Assembly: GCA_015060735.1 (NCBI GenBank)
Contig: SUXX01000004.1
Coordinates: 51,398 to 115,397 of the forward strand
DNA from: Bacteroides sp.
Lineage (GTDB): Bacteria; Bacteroidota; Bacteroidia; Bacteroidales; Bacteroidaceae
Length of the DNA stretch: 64,000 nt
Direction: 5' to 3'
Shown here piece by piece: positions 17,084 through 26,415 of this stretch. Numbering within the stretch: position 1 is the stretch's first letter; the number at the start of each line of letters is the position of its first letter. The notes beneath the pieces are model-generated. The model was given only the letters and a program-made list of their open reading frames with translations, was not told the origin of the DNA and made no database searches. Made by a program: the position numbers and the translations under genes.

Positions 17084-18454
17084 ATGGCCAAAGAAAAGAC
17101 CCTATATGTATGCACCCATTGCGGACAAGACTCGCCCAAATGGGTGGGTAAATGTCCGTCGTGTGGACAATGGAACACGTATGTGGAGCAAGTGGTACGG
17201 AAGGAATCGCCCGTAGCCCGTCACGGAGCCTCCATCCTGGAGCCGACCAAGAGTCAACCCTTGACCCTGAGCGACATCCACGGAGTCGAAGAGCCACGCA
17301 TCCATATGCACGACGAGGAACTGAATCGTGTCCTTGGGGGAGGTCTCGTGCCGGGAAGTCTTGTCTTGTTGGGAGGTGAACCGGGTATCGGAAAATCCAC
17401 CCTCATCCTCCAGACGGTCTTGAAACTCAACGACAAGAAAGTACTCTACGTGTCGGGCGAAGAAAGTGCCCGCCAACTGAAGCTCAGGGCCGATCGCATT
17501 TCAAACGAAACATCCAATTGTTTAATCGTATGCGAGACGTCGTTGGAGCAAATCTACGTCCACATCAAGAATACTCGTCCCGATTTGGTCATCATCGACT
17601 CCATCCAAACCATCTTCACCGAGAACATCGACTCGTCGCCGGGAAGCTTGGTGCAAGTACGTGAATGTTCGGCCTCCATCCTAAAGTTTGCCAAGGAGAG
17701 CAACACACCGGTCATCCTCATCGGTCATATTAATAAGGAAGGAAGCATTGCAGGTCCCAAGGTGTTGGAGCACATCGTAGATACCGTCCTCCAATTCGAA
17801 GGCGACCAGCACTACATGTACCGCATCCTACGAAGTATCAAGAACCGATTCGGAAGCACCGCCGAACTGGGCATTTACGAGATGCGTCAAAACGGTCTCC
17901 GACAAGTGAGCAACCCTTCCGAACTCCTCCTCACCGACGAGCACGAAGGCATGAGTGGCGTAGCCATTGCCTCAGCCATCGAGGGAGTACGCCCGTTCTT
18001 GATCGAGACGCAAGCCTTGGTCAGTTCGGCGGTATATGGCAATCCGCAACGCTCGGCCACGGGCTTCGACCTCCGACGAATGAACATGCTCCTGGCCGTA
18101 CTCGAAAAGCGTGTGGGCTTCAAGCTGGCACAAAAAGATGTCTATCTGAACATCGCCGGTGGCTTAAAGGTAAACGACCCCGCCATCGACCTTTCCATCA
18201 TCAGTGCCATCCTTTCGAGCAACATGGATGTGGCTATTGACCGAGACATCTGCATGGCCGGGGAAGTAGGCCTCAGTGGCGAAATCCGCCCCGTGAACCG
18301 CATCGAGCAACGCATCAGCGAAGCGGAGAAACTCGGTTTCAAACGCATCCTGATTCCGAAGCATAACCTCCAAGGACTCGATACGAAGAAAATGAAAATA
18401 GAAATCATCCCCGTGCGAAAAGTGGAAGAAGCCTTCCGTGCTTTGTTCGGATGA
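17084..18454 (+). CDS. radA: DNA repair protein RadA (Sms)
   Basis: A 456-residue RecA-like helicase that promotes branch migration of recombination intermediates. A C4 zinc finger sits at the N-terminus (Cys10, 13, 24, 27; CTHCG...CPSCG). Walker A is GEPGIGKST (98-106), the RadA-specific KNRFG motif is at 253-257, and the C-terminal third is the Lon-like domain with NPSELLLTDEHEGMSGVA and NIAGGLKVNDPAIDLSI. Length and order are standard. It is followed directly by the GxxExxY element, whose left arm begins seven bases after the radA stop. Confidence 0.96.
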   Translation: MAKEKTLYVCTHCGQDSPKWVGKCPSCGQWNTYVEQVVRKESPVARHGASILEPTKSQPLTLSDIHGVEEPRIHMHDEELNRVLGGGLVPGSLVLLGGEPGIGKSTLILQTVLKLNDKKVLYVSGEESARQLKLRADRISNETSNCLIVCETSLEQIYVHIKNTRPDLVIIDSIQTIFTENIDSSPGSLVQVRECSASILKFAKESNTPVILIGHINKEGSIAGPKVLEHIVDTVLQFEGDQHYMYRILRSIKNRFGSTAELGIYEMRQNGLRQVSNPSELLLTDEHEGMSGVAIASAIEGVRPFLIETQALVSSAVYGNPQRSATGFDLRRMNMLLAVLEKRVGFKLAQKDVYLNIAGGLKVNDPAIDLSIISAILSSNMDVAIDRDICMAGEVGLSGEIRPVNRIEQRISEAEKLGFKRILIPKHNLQGLDTKKMKIEIIPVRKVEEAFRALFG

Positions 18455-18460
18455 TTTTTT

Positions 18461-18912
18461 ACCACAGATTACACGGATTTTCACAGATTATTTTATTTAT
18501 TGTGATGGATGTAAATGAATTATCATATAAAATTATCGGCTGTGCTTATGATGTGCATAAGACATTGGGACCTGGATTGTTGGAAAGTACTTATGAGAAA
18601 TGCTTATGTTTTGAATTAGAAAAACTAAATCTTAAGTATGAAAGACAAAAGGAACTTCCTATCAATTACAAAGGAATGATTTTGGACAATGGATACCGAA
18701 TAGACATTTTGGTTGAAGACAAGATTGTCATCGAATTGAAATCCGTAGATATTCTACAACCCATCCATTCCGCCCAACTATTGACTTATTTAAAACTATC
18801 CAAAAAAACATTGGGATTATTGATAAACTTTAATGTAACAAACCTACAGAATGGCATTCGCAGATACAAAATATAAAATAAAAATCTGTGTTTATCTGTG
18901 TAATCTGTGGTG
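18461..18912. mobile_element. GxxExxY gene enclosed by terminal inverted repeats
   Basis: The left arm (from 18461, ACCACAGATTACACGGATTT) and the right arm (to 18912; reverse complement CACCACAGATTACACAGATA) are inverted repeats. They enclose a single gene with only 2 and about 4 spare bases at its ends. Shorter copies with the same ends but no gene are at 12819-12893, 35609-35679 and 38789-38863. This looks like a gene-bearing copy and its non-coding derivatives. No target-site duplication is evident. Confidence 0.65.
18505..18876 (+). CDS. GxxExxY protein (PD-(D/E)XK nuclease-like)
   Basis: A 123-residue protein with the family-naming motif GLLESTY (residues 24-30) in the context HKTLGPGLLESTYEKCL. 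The core RIDILVEDKIVIELKS gives Asp67, Glu77 and Lys79 in a D-x9-E-x-K pattern, followed by Q91/Y95 (QLLTY). That is the signature of the PD-(D/E)XK nuclease fold (PDDEXK_3 group). Biological role is not established. I use the ATG at 18505; the track start at 18451 lies upstream, and the extension to it translates the left inverted-repeat arm (HRLHGFSQIIL). The gene is more AT-rich than radA and the FAD oxidoreductase on either side, consistent with separate ancestry. Confidence 0.85.
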   Translation: MDVNELSYKIIGCAYDVHKTLGPGLLESTYEKCLCFELEKLNLKYERQKELPINYKGMILDNGYRIDILVEDKIVIELKSVDILQPIHSAQLLTYLKLSKKTLGLLINFNVTNLQNGIRRYKI

Positions 18913-18923
18913 AAAAAAAGAAT

Positions 18924-20543
18924 ATGATACAAGAATACCAAATAAGAGTTCTGCCCGAGCAGGCAGCCAATGAACAGAGCATCAAGCTGTTCATCAGTAA
19001 AGACAAGGGTCTCGATGCACGTACCATCAAGGCGATTCGTGTATTGAAACGAAGCATCGATGCCCGCCAACGTACCATCTATGTAAACCTGAAAGTGCGT
19101 CTGTACATCAACGAACTTCCACAAGACGAAGAATTCACACGCACCATATATAATAATGTAGAAGGCAAACCTCAAGTCATTGTGGTAGGTGCCGGTCCTG
19201 GTGGATTGTTTGCAGCCCTACGCTTGATTGAGCTTGGCCTCCGCCCCATCGTAGTAGAAAGAGGAAAGAATGTCCGTGACCGAAAAGTGGATATTGCCAA
19301 GATAAGTCGGGAGCACAAGGTAGACCCCGAGAGCAATTATAGTTTTGGTGAAGGAGGTGCCGGTGCCTATTCCGATGGAAAACTCTACACCCGAAGCAAA
19401 AAGCGTGGCAATGTCGATAAGATTCTGAATGTCTTCTGTCAGCATGGAGCAAGTACGTCCATCCTCGTGGATGCCCATCCACACATAGGTACGGACAAGC
19501 TTCCGCGTGTCATCGAAAACATGCGAAACACCATCCTTGAATGTGGTGGCGAAGTACATTTCGAAACCCGCATGGATGCCCTTATCATCGAGAAGGAGAA
19601 AGTAGTGGGCATCGAAACCAATACGGGTAAGACCTTCCGAGGTCCCGTCATCTTGGCAACCGGGCATTCCGCCCGTGATGTCTATCGTTGGTTATATAAT
19701 AATGGTGTCCAGTTAGAAGCTAAAGGCATTGCCGTAGGTGTCCGCTTGGAACATCCTTCGCACTTGATTGACCAAATTCAATATCATAACCGTAACGGAC
19801 GAGGAAAGTATCTCCCAGCAGCCGAGTATAGCTTTGTCACTCAGGTAGATGGACGAGGCGTATATAGTTTCTGCATGTGTCCGGGTGGCTTCGTGGTACC
19901 TGCCGCAAGCGGTCCTCATCAGATCGTAGTGAACGGTATGAGCCCCAGCAACCGAGGTGGGAAATGGAGTAACTCGGGCATGGTAGTGGAATTGCGTCCA
20001 GAGGATTTAAACGACCAATCATTCACAAGTTTAATGGCGTGTCATCCTGAACATAGTGAAGGATCTGATGAGTTATCAGGAAGCATCCACCCTCTTTCCA
20101 TGATGTATCTGCAAGAAGCCCTTGAAGCGGCATGTTGGCAACAAGGAAACATGCGACAAACGGCACCTGCCCAACGCATGGTAGACTTTACCCGCAAGAA
20201 GCTGAGCTACGACCTGCCGGCCTCTTCGTACAGTCCGGGCTTGGTATCGTCTCCCCTCCATTTCTGGATGCCCCACTTTATCAGTGACCGGTTGAGCAAA
20301 GGTTTCCAGCAATTCGGACGAAGTTCGCATGGCTTCCTTACGAACGAAGCTTGTATGATTGGAATGGAAACACGCACCTCGGCTCCCGTCCGCATCGTGA
20401 GAAACAATGAAACATTACAACACATCACCATTAGCGGACTTTTCCCTTGTGGCGAAGGTGCCGGATACGCCGGGGGGATTGTCTCAGCCGGTGTAGATGG
20501 CGAACGATGTGCCGAAGCTGTAGCTAATTATTTAGAATCATGA
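18924..20543 (+). CDS. FAD-dependent oxidoreductase (COG2509-like)
   Basis: A 539-residue flavoprotein. After an N-terminal domain of about 90 residues (MIQEYQIRVLPEQAANEQS), the dinucleotide-binding motif VIVVGAGPGGLFAALRL appears near residue 91. NYSFGEGGAGAYSDGKLYTR and the C-terminal GLFPCGEGAGYAGGIVSAGVDG complete the FAD fold. Homologues are annotated as uncharacterised NAD(FAD)-utilising dehydrogenases; the substrate is unknown. The ATG at 18924 gives the family start; the track extension runs into the upstream repeat. Residues about 372-390 (ACHPEHSEGSDELSGSIHP) are encoded by a half-copy of the dispersed GTGTCATCC repeat inserted in frame. The stop overlaps the ATG of the LuxR-type gene. 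Confidence 0.85.
   Translation: MIQEYQIRVLPEQAANEQSIKLFISKDKGLDARTIKAIRVLKRSIDARQRTIYVNLKVRLYINELPQDEEFTRTIYNNVEGKPQVIVVGAGPGGLFAALRLIELGLRPIVVERGKNVRDRKVDIAKISREHKVDPESNYSFGEGGAGAYSDGKLYTRSKKRGNVDKILNVFCQHGASTSILVDAHPHIGTDKLPRVIENMRNTILECGGEVHFETRMDALIIEKEKVVGIETNTGKTFRGPVILATGHSARDVYRWLYNNGVQLEAKGIAVGVRLEHPSHLIDQIQYHNRNGRGKYLPAAEYSFVTQVDGRGVYSFCMCPGGFVVPAASGPHQIVVNGMSPSNRGGKWSNSGMVVELRPEDLNDQSFTSLMACHPEHSEGSDELSGSIHPLSMMYLQEALEAACWQQGNMRQTAPAQRMVDFTRKKLSYDLPASSYSPGLVSSPLHFWMPHFISDRLSKGFQQFGRSSHGFLTNEACMIGMETRTSAPVRIVRNNETLQHITISGLFPCGEGAGYAGGIVSAGVDGERCAEAVANYLES
20039..20069 (+). repeat. Half-copy of the dispersed repeat, inside a CDS (copy 3)
   Basis: GTGTCATCCTGAACATAGTG AAGGATCTGATG matches the left arm of the copies at 16561 and 40757, but no right arm follows. 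It is read in frame as CHPEHSEGSD in the FAD oxidoreductase. Confidence 0.85.
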
Positions 20544-21121
20544 AGCATTTACCCGAAATAGCCATCATCGACCCGAACACCCTATCAGGCATGGGTCTTC
20601 AGACACTGTTGGAAGAAATTATACCAATGGCAACCATCCGTGTGTTCCATTCCTTCGGTGAACTGGTGGACGATACCCCCGATATGTATGCCCACTACTT
20701 TGTGTCGGCACAAATCTACTTCGAACATACGGCTTTCTTCCTCGAACGAAGACCTAGAGCCATCGTACTTACAGGCGGTGATAACTTGCCACAATTGACA
20801 GGAGTGCCTACCCTCAACATCTATCAAGATGAAAAAGCATTAGCCAAATCCATTCTCCATATGCATAAACGAGGACACGGCCACCATGGTAGCAAGCATC
20901 CACAACAAGTGGATCATATCCTATCTGCTCGCGAGATAGAGGTTTTGGTACTTATTACCAAAGGGCTTATCAACAAGGAGATTGCGGACAAATTGAACAT
21001 CAGTCTCACCACGGTCATCAGTCACCGGAAAAACATCACAGAGAAATTAGGCATTAAATCGGTACCTGGACTAACCATTTATGCGGTGATGAACGGATAT
21101 GTAGAAGCGGATAGCATTTAA
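20540..21121 (+). CDS. LuxR-type regulator with degenerate receiver domain
   Basis: A 193-residue DNA-binding regulator. The C-terminal LuxR/GerE helix-turn-helix is clear: LSAREIEVLVLITKGLINKEIADKLNISLTTVISHRKNI (about 129-170). The N-terminal 110 residues resemble a response-regulator receiver (IAIIDPNTLSGMGLQTLLEE), but the phosphoacceptor region reads MYAHYFVSAQI with no Asp, and IIDPN replaces the usual acidic pair. A His-rich linker (HKRGHGHHGSKH) joins the domains. It probably acts without phosphorylation, perhaps sensing a ligand or metal through the linker; that is inference. It is coupled to the FAD gene (ATGA) and precedes a TonB receptor by 73 bases, a likely target. Confidence 0.8.
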   Translation: MKHLPEIAIIDPNTLSGMGLQTLLEEIIPMATIRVFHSFGELVDDTPDMYAHYFVSAQIYFEHTAFFLERRPRAIVLTGGDNLPQLTGVPTLNIYQDEKALAKSILHMHKRGHGHHGSKHPQQVDHILSAREIEVLVLITKGLINKEIADKLNISLTTVISHRKNITEKLGIKSVPGLTIYAVMNGYVEADSI

Positions 21122-21194
21122 AATCCTCATTTATTAGGATTGCAAGTTTGCAAATGTTAGTGTTTCTTTGCAACCTGAAAACTAGAAAAACAAT

Positions 21195-23636
21195 ATGAAG
21201 AAACATCTACTATTAGCAACAGCATTATTGGTAACAAGCCACGCTTTTGCCGAAAAGACACACACCATTCCCGAAGATACTACTAAGGTTATTGATATCG
21301 AAGAAATTGTAGTCATCGCTTCACCCAAAGAGACGAGTAAACTGAGACAAATGCCTACTTCCGTGTCCCTAATCTCACAAAAGGACATGCAAGCTAATCG
21401 CATCACGTCACTGAAAGGTGCTAGCAACTTGGTACCCAACTTCTTTATGCCCGACTACGGTTCCCGACTCACTTCGGCAATGTATATCCGTGGTATCGGT
21501 TCGCGTATCAACACCCCAGCCGTAGGGATGTATGTCGACAACATTCCTTACCTCGACAAAAGTGCTTTCGACTTCAATTTCTATGACATCGAACGCATTG
21601 ACATTCTTCGTGGGCCTCAAGGCACACTCTATGGAAGAAACACCATGGGAGGCCTCGTGAAAGTACACACTCGTTCACCATTTTCCTATCAGGGTACAGA
21701 CCTAAAGTTGAGCTATGGAACCAAGAGCAATGAACGGAGTGCTTCCCTTACCCACTACCATCGCATCAGTGAACAGTTTGCCTTCTCGGCTGGAGGATAT
21801 TACGAAGGTTCGGACGGATTCTTCACAAACTCTTTCCTTGATAAAAAAGTCGATGAAAGACAATCCGGTGGCGGACGCATCCGTAGCATTTGGTTACCAT
21901 CCGAGAATTGGAAACTCGACTTCAATGTGAGTTATGACTATACTGATGAGGGAGGATATCCTTATTATTTCACAGGAGACCTCTATAATTTCCCCCCTGG
22001 AGAAACGGCTGGATTGCTTGACAAGATTGCCTATAATCGCGAAAGTTCTTATCGCCGTAGTTTGCTGAATACCGGATTGAACATCGAGCACCAAGCCCGC
22101 CATTTCATTTTCAATGCCGTGACCGGATTTCAGCACCTCAACGACCGTATGTTCATGGACCAGGATTTCTCGCCAAGTGACACCTACACCATCGAGCAGA
22201 AACAACGTATCAACTCCATCAGCGAGGAAATCAGCTTCAAGAGCAAACCGAACAAACGTTGGCAATGGACCACCGGAGCCTTCGGTTTCTATCAAAGCAT
22301 GAACGTGAATAGCCCTGTAACTTTCCGCAAGGACGGTATGACGATGCTTAACGGAATGCTTGGCTCCGTCATTCCAGGTAAAATTGAAGTACCGATGGGT
22401 CCCGTAATGGCGATGAACATTCTCCCGTCACTCCAAATAACCGATACCGAAATGCCGATTGACGGACATTTCAAAACACCGCAATATAACCTCGCCCTCT
22501 TCCACCAATCACAATTCCGTAATTTGTTTGGTGCCGAAGGATTATCGTTTACCGTAGGACTCCGCCTTGACTATGAAAAGATGGAAATGGACTACAACAC
22601 AGGCACAGCACTCAATTATTCCGTGGGTATCAAAGGCGAAATGACACAGATGGGAAAAGTTATTCGCGAAATCAATATGATGCCTGAAACCCCACTCACC
22701 GTACAATCACGTTATCAAGGCAAACTTTCGAAAGATTACGTGCAATTGCTCCCGAAGTTTGCTCTGCAATACGACTTCAACCAAGGCAAGAACAATGTCT
22801 ATACTAGTGTAAGCAAGGGCTACCGTTCAGGCGGATACAATTTCCAAATGTTCTCCGAACTTTTACAGAGTAGTCTCCGTAATGACATGATGCGTCAAAG
22901 CAAGGAAGAAATTATGAAGAATGTACCAGAAAGCTACGTGGGGCTTGTCGCCAACAAGTTCCCCGATGCCGGCGAGAATCCTAATGCTCAAGCAGCCGTA
23001 GAATATAAACCCGAATACACTTGGAGCTATGAACTCGGCACACACTTGAGTTTGTTTGATGGTAAATTGCAAGCCGACCTCGCTGCATTCTATATGAGTA
23101 CACACGATCAACAAATTTCGAAGTTTGCCGCAAGTGGTTTGGGACGCATCACTGAAAATGCCGGTGAAAGTGAAAGCTACGGAGTGGAAGCAAGTTTTGT
23201 GGCAAGTCTCAACCGACATCTCCAGTTGAATGCTAACTATGGCTATACCAAGGCTACTTTTGTGAAATATGATGGCGGAAAAGACCAAGATTATAGCGGA
23301 AACTATGTACCTTTCGTGCCCATGCACACACTGAATGTAGGCGGTTCTTACTCGCTTTTCTTCAACGATAGTTGGGCACAAAGCCTCACCTTTGGAGCAA
23401 ATGTCAGTGGTGCCGGAGAAATTTATTGGACGGAAGCCAATAATGCCTCGCAGGATTTCTACGCCACTTTAAATGGATATGTTTCTTTGAAAACAAAGAG
23501 CGTACAAATCGACCTTTGGGGACGCAATCTCACGGACAACAACTACACTACTTTCTACTTTGAAAGTATGGGACGTGGCTTCGAACAGCGTTGCAAACCA
23601 CTTCAAGTGGGTGTAGATGTGCGATTGCATTTCTAA
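21195..23636 (+). CDS. TonB-dependent receptor (FecA/CirA-like)
   Basis: An 813-residue outer-membrane receptor. The signal peptide MKKHLLLATALLVTSHAFA leads to a TonB box (IEEIVVIASP), the plug (SVSLISQKDMQANRITSLKGA, MYIRGIGSRINTPAVGMYVDNIPYLD, ILRGPQGTLYGRNTMGG) and a barrel with the typical C-terminus (GFEQRCKPLQVGVDVRLHF). There is no CarboxypepD_reg domain, unlike the receptor at 9121. The plug pattern is that of siderophore or haem-type receptors, but the ligand is not determinable. The upstream LuxR-type gene is the obvious candidate regulator. A secreted TIM-barrel gene follows. Confidence 0.87.
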   Translation: MKKHLLLATALLVTSHAFAEKTHTIPEDTTKVIDIEEIVVIASPKETSKLRQMPTSVSLISQKDMQANRITSLKGASNLVPNFFMPDYGSRLTSAMYIRGIGSRINTPAVGMYVDNIPYLDKSAFDFNFYDIERIDILRGPQGTLYGRNTMGGLVKVHTRSPFSYQGTDLKLSYGTKSNERSASLTHYHRISEQFAFSAGGYYEGSDGFFTNSFLDKKVDERQSGGGRIRSIWLPSENWKLDFNVSYDYTDEGGYPYYFTGDLYNFPPGETAGLLDKIAYNRESSYRRSLLNTGLNIEHQARHFIFNAVTGFQHLNDRMFMDQDFSPSDTYTIEQKQRINSISEEISFKSKPNKRWQWTTGAFGFYQSMNVNSPVTFRKDGMTMLNGMLGSVIPGKIEVPMGPVMAMNILPSLQITDTEMPIDGHFKTPQYNLALFHQSQFRNLFGAEGLSFTVGLRLDYEKMEMDYNTGTALNYSVGIKGEMTQMGKVIREINMMPETPLTVQSRYQGKLSKDYVQLLPKFALQYDFNQGKNNVYTSVSKGYRSGGYNFQMFSELLQSSLRNDMMRQSKEEIMKNVPESYVGLVANKFPDAGENPNAQAAVEYKPEYTWSYELGTHLSLFDGKLQADLAAFYMSTHDQQISKFAASGLGRITENAGESESYGVEASFVASLNRHLQLNANYGYTKATFVKYDGGKDQDYSGNYVPFVPMHTLNVGGSYSLFFNDSWAQSLTFGANVSGAGEIYWTEANNASQDFYATLNGYVSLKTKSVQIDLWGRNLTDNNYTTFYFESMGRGFEQRCKPLQVGVDVRLHF

Positions 23637-23728
23637 AAAAAACATTCAAAGAAAAAGGATATATGAAGATTTCTGTATACATTTGTAGACAGAAATCTTT
23701 TGTTTATCAACCTTAATACATCAATATT

Positions 23729-24553
23729 ATGAAGAAACACTTTCAACCTCTGATTCTAAGTATGCTTTTCCTTTTCACTATGCCAATCCAAGCACAACTG
23801 GTGAAAGGACCTCGCGGTTACGAAGACTTCAAAATCGGTGTTGCCGGATTTACCTATCGAAAGTACAATTTGGAAGAAACTTTGGCATTCCTTAAAAGTA
23901 TGGAAGTAAAGTATTTGTCTATCAAAGACTGGTGGTTACCACTTGACTCTGACAAGGAGAAAATGGATGCTTTCAAAGCTAAATGTAAGGAATATGATGT
24001 AAACCCCTATATTTTAGGCCCCATCTACATGAAGAGCGAAGCGGAAGTAGACCGTGCTTTTGCTTATGCCGAACGCTACGGTTCGAAGATGTTTATCGGT
24101 GTACCCAACTACGAGCTTATTGATTACGTAATCAAAAAGGTGGCTCAAACGGGTATCAAAGTGGCCATTCATACACATGGCCCAGACGGTGCACCATTCC
24201 CCAATATCCAGAAAGTAGCAGAGATGGTGAAGGATCCTTCGTTGGGTGTAGGATGCTGTATGGACTTGGGACATTCCGTACGTATGGGTGAAGACATCGT
24301 AAAGGATATCAAACAATACAAGGATTGGATTTACGACATACACATAAAGGATGAAAGTGCCGCCTCAAAAGAAGGACAGACATGGGAAATGGGACGTGGC
24401 GTAATGGATTTTGTTCCTATCATCAAGGTTTTACGCGAAATCAATTATCAAGGCGTTGTTTCCTTGGAATTTGAAAAGAACGGTGATAATCCACATCCGG
24501 GTGTAGCTGAGTCCATCGGGTATTTGCGAGGAATCTGCGATGCTACCAAATAA
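23729..24553 (+). CDS. Secreted sugar phosphate isomerase/epimerase-like TIM barrel
   Basis: A 274-residue protein with a signal peptide (MKKHFQPLILSMLFLFTMPIQAQ), so periplasmic. The rest is an AP-endonuclease-2/xylose-isomerase-like TIM barrel (PF01261). Candidate metal or substrate residues appear in SIKDWWLP, HTHGPDGAPF, GCCMDLGHSVRMG, YDIHIKDES and VVSLEFEKNGDNPHPG. The His/Asp/Glu spacing resembles the family's divalent-metal site. The substrate is unknown; family members act on keto-sugars or inositols. The last three codons and stop lie inside a 25-bp arm of the large palindrome shared with the convergent U32 gene. Confidence 0.8.
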   Translation: MKKHFQPLILSMLFLFTMPIQAQLVKGPRGYEDFKIGVAGFTYRKYNLEETLAFLKSMEVKYLSIKDWWLPLDSDKEKMDAFKAKCKEYDVNPYILGPIYMKSEAEVDRAFAYAERYGSKMFIGVPNYELIDYVIKKVAQTGIKVAIHTHGPDGAPFPNIQKVAEMVKDPSLGVGCCMDLGHSVRMGEDIVKDIKQYKDWIYDIHIKDESAASKEGQTWEMGRGVMDFVPIIKVLREINYQGVVSLEFEKNGDNPHPGVAESIGYLRGICDATK

Positions 24554-24594
24554 GACAAAGGGCGATATAATCGCCCTTTGTCTTATTTGGTAGC
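24542..24594. terminator. 53-bp perfect palindrome, bidirectional terminator
   Basis: Two 25-bp arms match perfectly around the loop ATA: GCTACCAAATAAGACAAAGG... on each strand. Each arm contains the final codons Ala-Thr-Lys-stop (GCT ACC AAA TAA) of the gene entering it, so both convergent genes end identically within the palindrome. Confidence 0.9.
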
Positions 24595-26415
24595 CAGGAC
24601 TTTCATCTGGCATAGCTTACAATCGAACTCCAATCGGAAACGCTTACCATCATTACTCACCAAATAGTATGGCTCTTTGTAAGGAGATTTTTCCTTGTGA
24701 CGTATCGGACACCACCCCATACTATACCGCAAGCAATGTTTACAGAACATCAACACGGCTTCCTGTACCGGACGCTTTTCAAAAGCCGGTGCAATGTGTG
24801 TCACGCCATGATTTTGATAAAAAGAGATTGCTCCTTCGTTCATCACATTGCCCAAATAAGTAAGCTCACCTTGCGGAAACACATGATTTGTCTTCGGCAT
24901 TGCTACAATTTCCTGACGATAATTCATCTTTCTGGCTTGAAGCAATTTCTCTACTCCAGCCCGACGAAGTTCGGCCAGAACGGACGAAGGAAGAAACCAA
25001 TTATCCTTTAAATCGACATCCATACATTCTACCTCGAAAGGCGTGTTTCCCAACTTACTCAATTGATTCTTGATATTTTCCATCTGCGGTGTGCGAGCAA
25101 GTTCCTTTTCTCTCTCCAAAACAACACTGACACTCACATCATCTTCATCAGTCATTGTAAATGTGAAGCCAAAATTGTTTTCGCTTAATCGCAAAGCAAC
25201 ACCTAACTTTCTTTCAGCCGACTTGCGTTGCATCAATTTCTCGAACTCTTGATCGAAGTTACGATAAAGCACCGTGCGTTGCTTGATTCGTGGCATCTCT
25301 CCGGCCGGGAAGAGTTTATTGTTCTCTACACGATTAACCCTTAACCCTTTCAGCTTACCTCGTTCATCGAGATAACAAATCCCATCACCATTATTGAATG
25401 GTTTTACCCCTGCTACAATGATGTAGTTTCCACGAATTTCCTTTACATAACCCATCTCCTCGCCTAAAGACTTCGGGGTATCGAAAGAAAAAATGTCCTT
25501 GCTTCGTTCATAAAGGAAATAATTGGTAAACCCACGAGTAAAGCTCTTATCTAGTTGAGGTTTGAAAGACAATTTGACGCTTCCTGAAGAGGCACGAATA
25601 AATTCGCGACGGCGTTTCAAGATTTCATCAAGGCGTTTTCGATAAAACGCGGTCACGTTTTTCACGTAAGCCACGTCCTTCAAGCGACCTTCGATTTTGA
25701 ATGAGGAAGCTCCGGCATCAAGCAATTTCTCCAACTCCTCGCTTTGATTCAAATCTTTCAACGAAAGCAAATGCTTGTTTTTGGCTATTATCTGTCCATC
25801 AGCATCTACCATATCAAAGGCTAACCGACAAAATTGGGCACACTCGCCCCGATTGGCACTTCGCCCAAAACAATACTGACTGACGTAGCACTGACCACTA
25901 TAACTCACACACAACGCTCCGTGTACAAACACTTCGAGCGGGGTCTGAGGAACAGCCTCATGTATCTTGCGGATTTGTTCCAACGAAAGTTCACGAGCCA
26001 AGACCACTTGTCTGAAACCGGCATCGGCTAAAAATTTCACTTTACCAGCGGTGCGATTATCCATCTGGGTGCTGGCATGGAGAGGAATCGGAGGAAGATT
26101 CAAGCTCAACAAACCCATATCTTGTACAATAAGGGCATCCACGCCTATCCGATACAATTCCCAAATCATCTTTTCCGTTTCGGGAAGTTCCTCGTCCTTC
26201 AATATCGTATTAAGGGTGACATAGATGCGAACATTATAAAGGTGTGCATACTTCACCAACTCGGCAATATCTTCCAAAGAGTTACCAGCAGCAGCACGGG
26301 CTCCGAAACGAGGAGCACCAATATAAACGGCATCGGCACCGTGGTCGATGGCCGCGATGCCGCATTCCAAATTCTTGGCCGGAGCCAATAGTTCTATCTT
26401 TCGTTGTCGAATCAT
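24583..26415 (-). CDS. U32 family peptidase / RNA hydroxylase (RlhA/TrhP-like)
   Basis: A 610-residue U32 protein. The N-terminal TIM-barrel-type domain reads [34 protein letters not shown] and [16 protein letters not shown]. The Cys-bearing collagenase signature region is [34 protein letters not shown]. Two more Cys pairs near the C-terminus ([21 protein letters not shown]) could bind an iron-sulfur cluster. Family members hydroxylate 23S rRNA or tRNA wobble uridine using prephenate; older annotation is collagenase-like protease. The exact substrate is not determinable. Its ATG overlaps the metA stop (ATGA), so the two are co-translated. Confidence 0.88.
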   Translation of the reverse strand: MIRQRKIELLAPAKNLECGIAAIDHGADAVYIGAPRFGARAAAGNSLEDIAELVKYAHLYNVRIYVTLNTILKDEELPETEKMIWELYRIGVDALIVQDMGLLSLNLPPIPLHASTQMDNRTAGKVKFLADAGFRQVVLARELSLEQIRKIHEAVPQTPLEVFVHGALCVSYSGQCYVSQYCFGRSANRGECAQFCRLAFDMVDADGQIIAKNKHLLSLKDLNQSEELEKLLDAGASSFKIEGRLKDVAYVKNVTAFYRKRLDEILKRRREFIRASSGSVKLSFKPQLDKSFTRGFTNYFLYERSKDIFSFDTPKSLGEEMGYVKEIRGNYIIVAGVKPFNNGDGICYLDERGKLKGLRVNRVENNKLFPAGEMPRIKQRTVLYRNFDQEFEKLMQRKSAERKLGVALRLSENNFGFTFTMTDEDDVSVSVVLEREKELARTPQMENIKNQLSKLGNTPFEVECMDVDLKDNWFLPSSVLAELRRAGVEKLLQARKMNYRQEIVAMPKTNHVFPQGELTYLGNVMNEGAISFYQNHGVTHIAPAFEKRPVQEAVLMFCKHCLRYSMGWCPIRHKEKSPYKEPYYLVSNDGKRFRLEFDCKLCQMKVLATK

